A stretch of 64,000 nucleotides of DNA from Reticulascus tulasneorum (lineage: Eukaryota; Ascomycota; Sordariomycetes; Glomerellales; Reticulascaceae), in the NCBI GenBank assembly GCA_001557505.1, contig LSAX01000001.1, positions 3,782,001 through 3,846,000 of the forward strand, in the 5' to 3' direction. The notes under the pieces are model-generated. The model did no database searches and was not told the origin of the DNA. It saw nothing but the letters and a program-made list of their open reading frames with translations. The first letter of the stretch is position 1. Each line of letters begins with the position of its first letter. Both the position numbers and the translations under genes were made by a program. This document shows positions 58,256 through 64,000 of the stretch, piece after piece.

Positions 58256-59893
58256 TCTGTAGTTCGAAATGCTATTATCCTGTCAGTCTTGAGGGGGATC
58301 TGTGTAGAGTGCGCCGTTCTTACCGATTGAGGGAATAGAGAGTGCTGGTAAAGACCTTGATCCTATGACACATTGGAGGTTTTGACTCATCAGGCTGACC
58401 TGGGGGAGCAATAAGAGGTCGGCTTGGGGGGGATTTTGGACCAATGTGGCCTTACGGAACTTGCCGGCGGAATGCAGAATGACAACAGCTTCCTTCGTAC
58501 AGATTATGTCAAACCCCAAATTTGTCACGGGACCTCGCGTTGCGGGGGAGAGAGTCGCGTTCAGATACCCTGTGGAACCGAGGCGATGCGCGTCTTCCAG
58601 CGTGCGTTCTAGGTGCTTACTGCTAGAAAGTCACGTTGGTTTCACCCAAAGTAATGGAAGTTCTCTCTTGCTAGAAGGGGGGAGGTAGTCTGGGAATGGA
58701 GAAGGTGACCGTTTATGTATGTATTAACCTTTATCTGACGAGAAGGAGTGTAAAACCCCAGCTGAAAGGATCAGCGGCGGGGCGGCCCATCCCTAAAGCC
58801 ATGCAGTCATTTAGAGTGCATGCTACGTAAGGACCTAAACCTAGCCATTACAACGGGTTACCAGACTAACGCAAAGCAGGCTGACCTTGTTCTCAACCAC
58901 GACTTACACAACAACCCCCTTTCTGGAGAGCGCAATATGCATGTGAACAAAACCTATAGCCGCTGAAGAATCTATTAGAATTGTGCGGGCAAGGCCGACA
59001 TGGAGCTCACCAAGAGATGGTATCTGAGTGTCCGAGTTATTGATCGATCAAGGTTGGGCTGGCCTGCTACATTTTGAGGCCATCTCCAAGTACAGTTGCC
59101 ATAAAAACGCACTGATTATTCGCACACTGCAGGGAAAGTCTGGAGACTGCTGAAGGAAATAGGGGTATGCCAGGACTGTCAAGTGGCGATGTTGAGGATC
59201 CTTATAAGCCGCCAGTGGTTCTTTGTAGTCATGCTTCTGGAATGCCCAAACTGCGCCCATTTGCCTTTCATGTTCCTCCGACTTCACCAGAGAGCCTCGA
59301 CAACAAGGGATGCTATCCCTCCAATACACTCATGGGCAATACTCTTATGGCTACCTCACCGACATACAATCTCCTCACACGTACATAATTGACACGGGAT
59401 GTAGAGACAGTCACAGGGAATCAAGCAGAGAATTACTAATACAAGAGGTGAATTGAAGGTCGAGATTATGAATTATTTATACTGTAGAAGAAAAATGAAA
59501 AATGGGCCGTCGCTGGGGAAAATCTTAGATATTTTCCTCCGTAATCGACAGGATCGTCATGATGAGTGTCTCGTCCTCTTCCCCCCCTCCCTTGTGGTTC
59601 CAAGAATTATCCCGCTTCCCAAGACATGAATGAACCCCATGCAACAAAATATTGAACTCCTCAAAACCCCTCCCAATGAGAGAGGGAGTTTTTTTTGCCT
59701 TCTCCGCTCTGACTTTTTCTTTCTCACTGAGATAGCGCACACATAGACACAATCGCTGTTCCCCTATTATCTAGATCTGAAAAAAGACGAGGTATATATG
59801 TGTGGTAATAAATCGCTATATCCGGCCGTCTAAGCCCAACATGTCCCAAGAAACAATGCACATCAAATGCCTCGTCACAAATAAACCTCAAAT
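58256..59893. other. 1.6-kb intergenic region
   Basis: Promoter of the cysteinyl-tRNA synthetase gene (-) and 3' flank of the glyoxal oxidase gene (-). No supported coding exon. ORFs at 58424-58688 overlap the promoter and lack motifs. Confidence 0.45.
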
Positions 59894-62800
59894 TTACAAT
59901 CCCGGTCGCTTGAAGTCCTCCAAGCCAGGTCCCTGGGGCCAGTTGCCCAGACCGGCGGGATCACCACCGATGCGGACGTAGACACCGACGGCGGGGATGC
60001 CGCCGTCGAGGACGAAGAACTGGTACCAACCCGGTGGGCAGATACCAGAGTTTGGTGGCGCGGTGACCGTGCATGTAAGACCGTTGCAGGACACGGCAGG
60101 GAAGATGGTTCGGGCACCCATGGAGTTACCGTGGGTGGACGAGACGGAGCCGAGAAGGGATACGGTGATGGCACCGTTCTTGGCAGCGGCACCAAGGGTG
60201 AAGGTTGCGGCGGCACCGTAGGCCCAGTCCTTGTTGGTGATGGCGAAGGTTGGGCGAGGCTTGCCACCGGTGAGGTACGGTGGGTTGAAAACCTCGACAC
60301 GGTACTCTTGAGGGTTGACACCATCATCTGGGTCGGAGCCGGTGACGAGAACACGACCGTCAAGGAGGGTGATGGACTCGCTGTGGTACAGACGGGCGAT
60401 GGTGGTGTTGGCCATGACGGTGATGCGGTGGCCGGCCAGCTTGGTTGGGTCGTACAGGAGAGCGCTGAGGTTAGGGTCCTGGGCGAGACCGAAGCCGGCA
60501 ACACCGTGCTGAGCACCGTTGTTGATGAGGTAGGTTCCATCGGGAAGAGGAGACATGCAGGAGATGACACGGCGAGATGGCATGCGCTCGATAACCCACT
60601 TGGGAGTGTCGGCCTCGGGTTGGATCGTGACACAGTTATCGAGGGCTGTGGAAACACCTTCGGTGGAGCCACCGCAGATGAGGATGCCGAGCTTCTCGGT
60701 GTAGGGGGCACGCTGGGGAAGGAGGACACCGGTACCCTCGAGAGGATAAGTACGGCCACCCATGGGGTTGTTGACGGCTCCGGGAATGTTGGGGAGAATC
60801 TTCTTGGTGGCGAAGGTGCCAGCGTCCAAGATTCGGGCCTCGTTCCAGTAAGCGACGAAGATGTCCTTGCTGGGAAGGACGGCGACGAAAGGATACAGGT
60901 TGTTGGGGTTGGTGCGGTCGAGCCAGTCCATGTAGAGAGGGGCAGTGCCAGTGTATGGCAGGATCTCAATGGATGGGACAGCGGCGCCGTTGGAACCCTC
61001 CTCACCACCGATGACCATGATGGAACCGTTGGCCAAAGTCATGGCCGAAGGATACCATCGGCCGGCCTGGAGCTTCAGGGCTTGGACATTCTCCTGCCAG
61101 TCATTGACACCTGGAACACCTGGCGAGCCATCGGGCCAGTACAGGCGAACACCGTATGTGGAATCACCAGACCAACCACCAATGGTGAGCTGACGACCGG
61201 CCTTGTCGGGAAGAACAATACCAGCAGAGCAGAAGATATCAGTCTTGACGTGCATTGGCCTCCAAGCATTGGCGAAGTCGTTCGTCTTGGTCAGATCAAG
61301 CTCGTAGGCACCGGTAGAGTTGGCCGGGCCAGTACCCCACTTCTCAAGGAAGGTTACCTTGCCAGTGATGGACTGCATGGTCATGAGAGGGATGCAGACA
61401 CCACCGATGAGAAGCTGGTAGGAACCAGCAGTGGCAGCGGTCTGAGGGAAGGTCCAGGAGTAGAGCGGCGCACCAGTCCAGAAGTAGGTGGACAAGCGAC
61501 CGCCACCACCGCAGATGGAGGACGAGTTACCGGCGCAGAGAACGTTGCACTCGGCTTCGGGGCGGAAGGTGGCGCCTCGAACGGCGACGTTGGCCGGGTC
61601 ACCGCAGTAGCACTCCTCACCGTACTCAAGACCAGCGGCCATGTACCCGAAGGAGGCGCACTTGTCCAAGCACTGGTTGGCGGTCATGGTGCCGGGGAAG
61701 AAGTTTTGCCAGTAGAAAGTTCGCTTGTCGTTGACGTTGTCCTCGACACAGCCCTGGTAAGTCCACGCGCCATTGAAGCCGCTCTTCTGGGGTTCGGGAG
61801 GTCCATAGACAACGGGGGCACCATTGGAGATGATGGTCATGCGACCGCCACCACCGCACATCTGTGCAGGGTTGCCAGCGCAAGCAGTGTTGCAGTCAGC
61901 CTGGTTGACAGCCTTAACACCGGCGTTGACAATAGCATTGCCGCAGAAGCACTGGGCGTGATACTCAGTGCCGGAGATCTTGTAACCTCTGCCGGCACAG
62001 AGCTGAGCGCAAGACTGCTGGGTGAGCGTCTGGCTGTCGGGTGCCTGGTACTCGAGAATACGACCCTGAGCACCATCGACCCAGCAGCCCTGGTTAGTCC
62101 AGCCAGTGGGGAATCCGGTGCCAATTGGTGGCGCGGCAGAGCTAGTCGAGACACCAATAACGGTCGAGGTTCGGACGGTGCTGGTTGAAGCCGGGGGAGG
62201 GGTTCCGCCGAGGGAATACACGGAGAGTCGGTTACCGGCTCCACAGTATTGGTTGAGGTTGCCAACACATCGCATGCTGCATTCGCCCGCGGCGACGGCG
62301 ACGGAGCCAGCCTGGAAGGTGTTGCCGCAGTAGCACTCTCGTGCATACTCGACACCGAAGTAGGTGAAACCGGTGCAGAAAGCTTGGCAGATCTCGAGGG
62401 TCATGGTATCGGAAGCGGTCGTCTTGGAGTTCAGGGCGCGGGCACCGGTGGCTTCGGTCTGGCAGCCATACCAGTTGTAGGGACCGACGGTAGCGGGCTG
62501 GCTCGGGCCGGTTGGGACGACGACACTGGACGTGCTGGCGGGCGGGACTACGACAGAGCTGGTGCTAATGCGACTAGAAGAAGATGTTAATCTGGTGGAA
62601 CTTGACACAATGGTTGATGTTGAAATCCGGGTAGAAGATGATGTGAGGCGTGTAGAGGTACTTAGAACCGACCTGGATGTGCTGACAACCGTGGAGGTTG
62701 AGGCGCGTGAAGACGTTGACGAAGACACCGGATACTGATTCAGGTAGTTGTAGACGTTCAGACGGTTACCACCACCGCAGTACTCGGTGGCATTTCCGTT

Positions 62801-63690
62801 GCAGAGCATGGTGCAGCCGTCGGTAACGCGGGCACCACCGTTGGTAATGGTGTTACCGCAGTCTACTCTTCGTCAGCTCTCGCAGCGGGTATGTGAGGTT
62901 ATCGACAAAACTTACAGCATTCGCTGGCATATTCAACACCCGCTAGGATATACCCGGCAAGCTTGCAAGCCGCGGTACACTTGGCAACGGTCATCTCGGC
63001 GCCTGGAATGGATCCGACACCGTATGTGAGAGAGCGGCCAGTTGTTCCTTCGCTGTACAACATGTTAGCAACCCAACTCGCTTCAATTGATAACTGGGCC
63101 GGAACTCACCTGTAGCAGCCGATGGAGTTGAAGCCATTGACACCGGGGTTGACGACCGGACCGCCCGAAACGACGCTGGTCTTGTAGAGCGTTATCCTGT
63201 TGGGGCCACCACACGGTTGTGTGGCATCACCTCCGCAAGTTGTGCTGCAGTCGGCCTCGGCCGCGGCCACACCACCAGTCGCCAGAGTATTGCCGCAATC
63301 TGTTGCACGGTTAACATCTTGCAGGATATGCGGTCCTGAGCATTGTCCACCTACAGCATTCTGTGTGGTATTCGGTTCCGGCATAGGCGAACCCTTTGGA
63401 CGCGCAGAATGCTGCGCACACCTGGTTGGTCATGGTAGCACTCGCCGTTGCGGCAGCGCTGATGGTTCGGCCAACATCCCTAGTTCCCAGTAAGCCTCTC
63501 ACTTCCCAAACCCCCAAGCAATCGGGGCCAATTCCACGGGATATCCATACACATAGCAGCCCTGATACGCGAATCCACCGGGTAGCGTCGCTGGAGGAGG
63601 AGCCCGCTTTTGAAGGCCGGCGGCATTAGAAAGAGTAACAGAAGAAAGAAAAGCGAGTGACAGGAAGGTATTAGCTTGTGTGGCCCTCAT
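59894..63690 (-). CDS. WSC-domain glyoxal oxidase (copper radical oxidase)
   Basis: Five exons (minus): 63690-63551, 63479-63355, 63299-63110, 63052-62916 and 62862-59894, giving 1186 aa. A signal peptide (about residues 1-23) is followed by a Lys-Arg site. Five WSC domains follow, marked by GCYVDVGRT, GCYSEGTTGRS, GCQTEATGARAL, GCWVDGAQGRIL and GCVEDNVNDKRT, each with an ECYCGN-type core. A Ser/Thr-rich linker (about residues 243-320), likely O-glycosylated, lies between WSC2 and WSC3. The C-terminal half is a copper radical oxidase: FCSAGIVLPD (thioether Cys), RWYPSAMTLANG (Tyr), ARLYHSESITLLDGRVL (Tyr-His) and SSTHGNSMGAR (His), so all expected ligands are present. Known reaction: oxidation of aldehydes such as glyoxal with production of H2O2. 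Introns fall only within the first two WSC domains. Confidence 0.95.
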
Positions 63691-64000
63691 GGTGACGGTT
63701 TGTTCGCCAAGAGGCTTGCACAACACAAGAATTAGGTATAAACGAATGTGTGGGGTTGGGTATCAAGCACAACAAGAAGGAGACGGGTTCTCGAGAGAGA
63801 TCGGGGACTTGAAATCTATATACTATTCTCTGGTCGTACTGTAAGTCCCAATATGGGGGATATTGGGGACCGGGGGGGTGGTCGTTCGCCAATACGAACC
63901 AGCCCAAACGCGGGTTGGATACCTAGACAAGGTAGGCCAGAGTGGCTTGCCCTCAGCTGTATCTTTTGGGATCCCTTGGGACAGGGGGGGGGAAGTCGAC
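63691..64000. other. Promoter region of the glyoxal oxidase gene
   Basis: Non-coding as far as can be seen. It contains the TATA-like element at 63816 and short G-runs around 63871-63880 and at the window's right edge. Confidence 0.5.
63816..63823 (-). promoter_or_regulatory. TATA-like element of the glyoxal oxidase gene
   Basis: GTATATAG on the minus strand, about 126 bp upstream of the ATG at 63690. Confidence 0.4.

Noticed and set aside
59875..61008. 377-codon minus-strand ORF in another frame of the glyoxal oxidase exon
   Set aside because: A Ser/Pro/Thr-rich shadow of the true frame, without family features.
60131..62188. 685-codon plus-strand ORF antisense to the glyoxal oxidase gene
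   Set aside because: It mirrors the sense gene's GC-rich third positions, has low-complexity Gly/Val/Glu content and no motif, and the sense frame has clear catalytic and WSC motifs.

Overview
The window is nuclear DNA of a filamentous ascomycete (Pezizomycotina; a sordariomycete is the best guess, but this is inference). Genes have short introns (mostly 48-80 bp) with GTNNGT donors, CTNA branch sites and YAG acceptors. Both strands are used without operons, and intergenic spaces run from 0.2 to 5 kb. Gene content is typical of fungi: Zn2Cys6 regulator, RCR protein, WSC-glyoxal oxidase, PEX10, ERD1, BEM46. I rebuilt 23 protein-coding genes by joining exons so that the frame and family motifs continue across each splice. 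No rRNA, tRNA, CRISPR array or intact transposon was recognised.

Layout. 0.4-2.3 kb (+): Tgl-type patatin protein that lacks its catalytic residues. 2.4-7.8 kb: gene-poor, ending in a (TTC)20 tract. 7.9-8.6 kb (+): unrecognised 218-aa protein. 9.4-10.7 kb (+): secreted SGNH/GDSL hydrolase, convergent with ERB1 (-, 11.1-13.4 kb). 14.4-15.9 kb (+): Zn2Cys6 regulator. 17.2-18.4 kb (+): STIMATE-type membrane protein. 19.5-21.0 kb (-): fibroin-like membrane protein. 23.1-25.1 kb (-): secreted amidase, with a short tandem repeat just past its stop. 26.8-27.4 kb (-): RCR protein. 29.5-30.2 kb (-): small unrecognised protein.

30.9-31.8 kb (+): FAHD1-type acylpyruvase, convergent with 3-hydroxyanthranilate dioxygenase (-, 32.0-32.7 kb). 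33.4-34.1 kb (+): CTR copper transporter, convergent with a CoA-type NUDIX hydrolase (-, 34.3-35.7 kb). 36.1-37.5 kb (-): disordered protein. 38.8-40.0 kb (-): ERD1/EXS protein, divergent from PEX10 (+, 40.7-41.8 kb), which converges on a LYAR-type nucleolar protein (-, 42.5-44.1 kb). 44.1-48.3 kb: gene-poor. 48.3-49.7 kb (+): BEM46 hydrolase. 50.6-54.0 kb (-): NFX1/FAP1 zinc-finger protein. 55.5-58.3 kb (-): cysteinyl-tRNA synthetase with a 16-nt microexon. 59.9-63.7 kb (-): five-WSC glyoxal oxidase.

Most genes are housekeeping: ribosome biogenesis (ERB1, LYAR), tRNA charging, peroxisome biogenesis (PEX10), Golgi/ER retention (ERD1), NAD synthesis (BNA1), copper uptake. Accessory functions are the secreted hydrolase, amidase and glyoxal oxidase. 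CTR and the copper-radical oxidase both concern copper but lie about 26 kb apart. There is no biosynthetic cluster around the Zn2Cys6 regulator. I found no clearly new multi-gene system. The best leads are the pseudo-lipase, the microexon at the KMSKS loop, the leader microsatellite with its orphan gene, and a possible cysteine-rich small gene near 26 kb.
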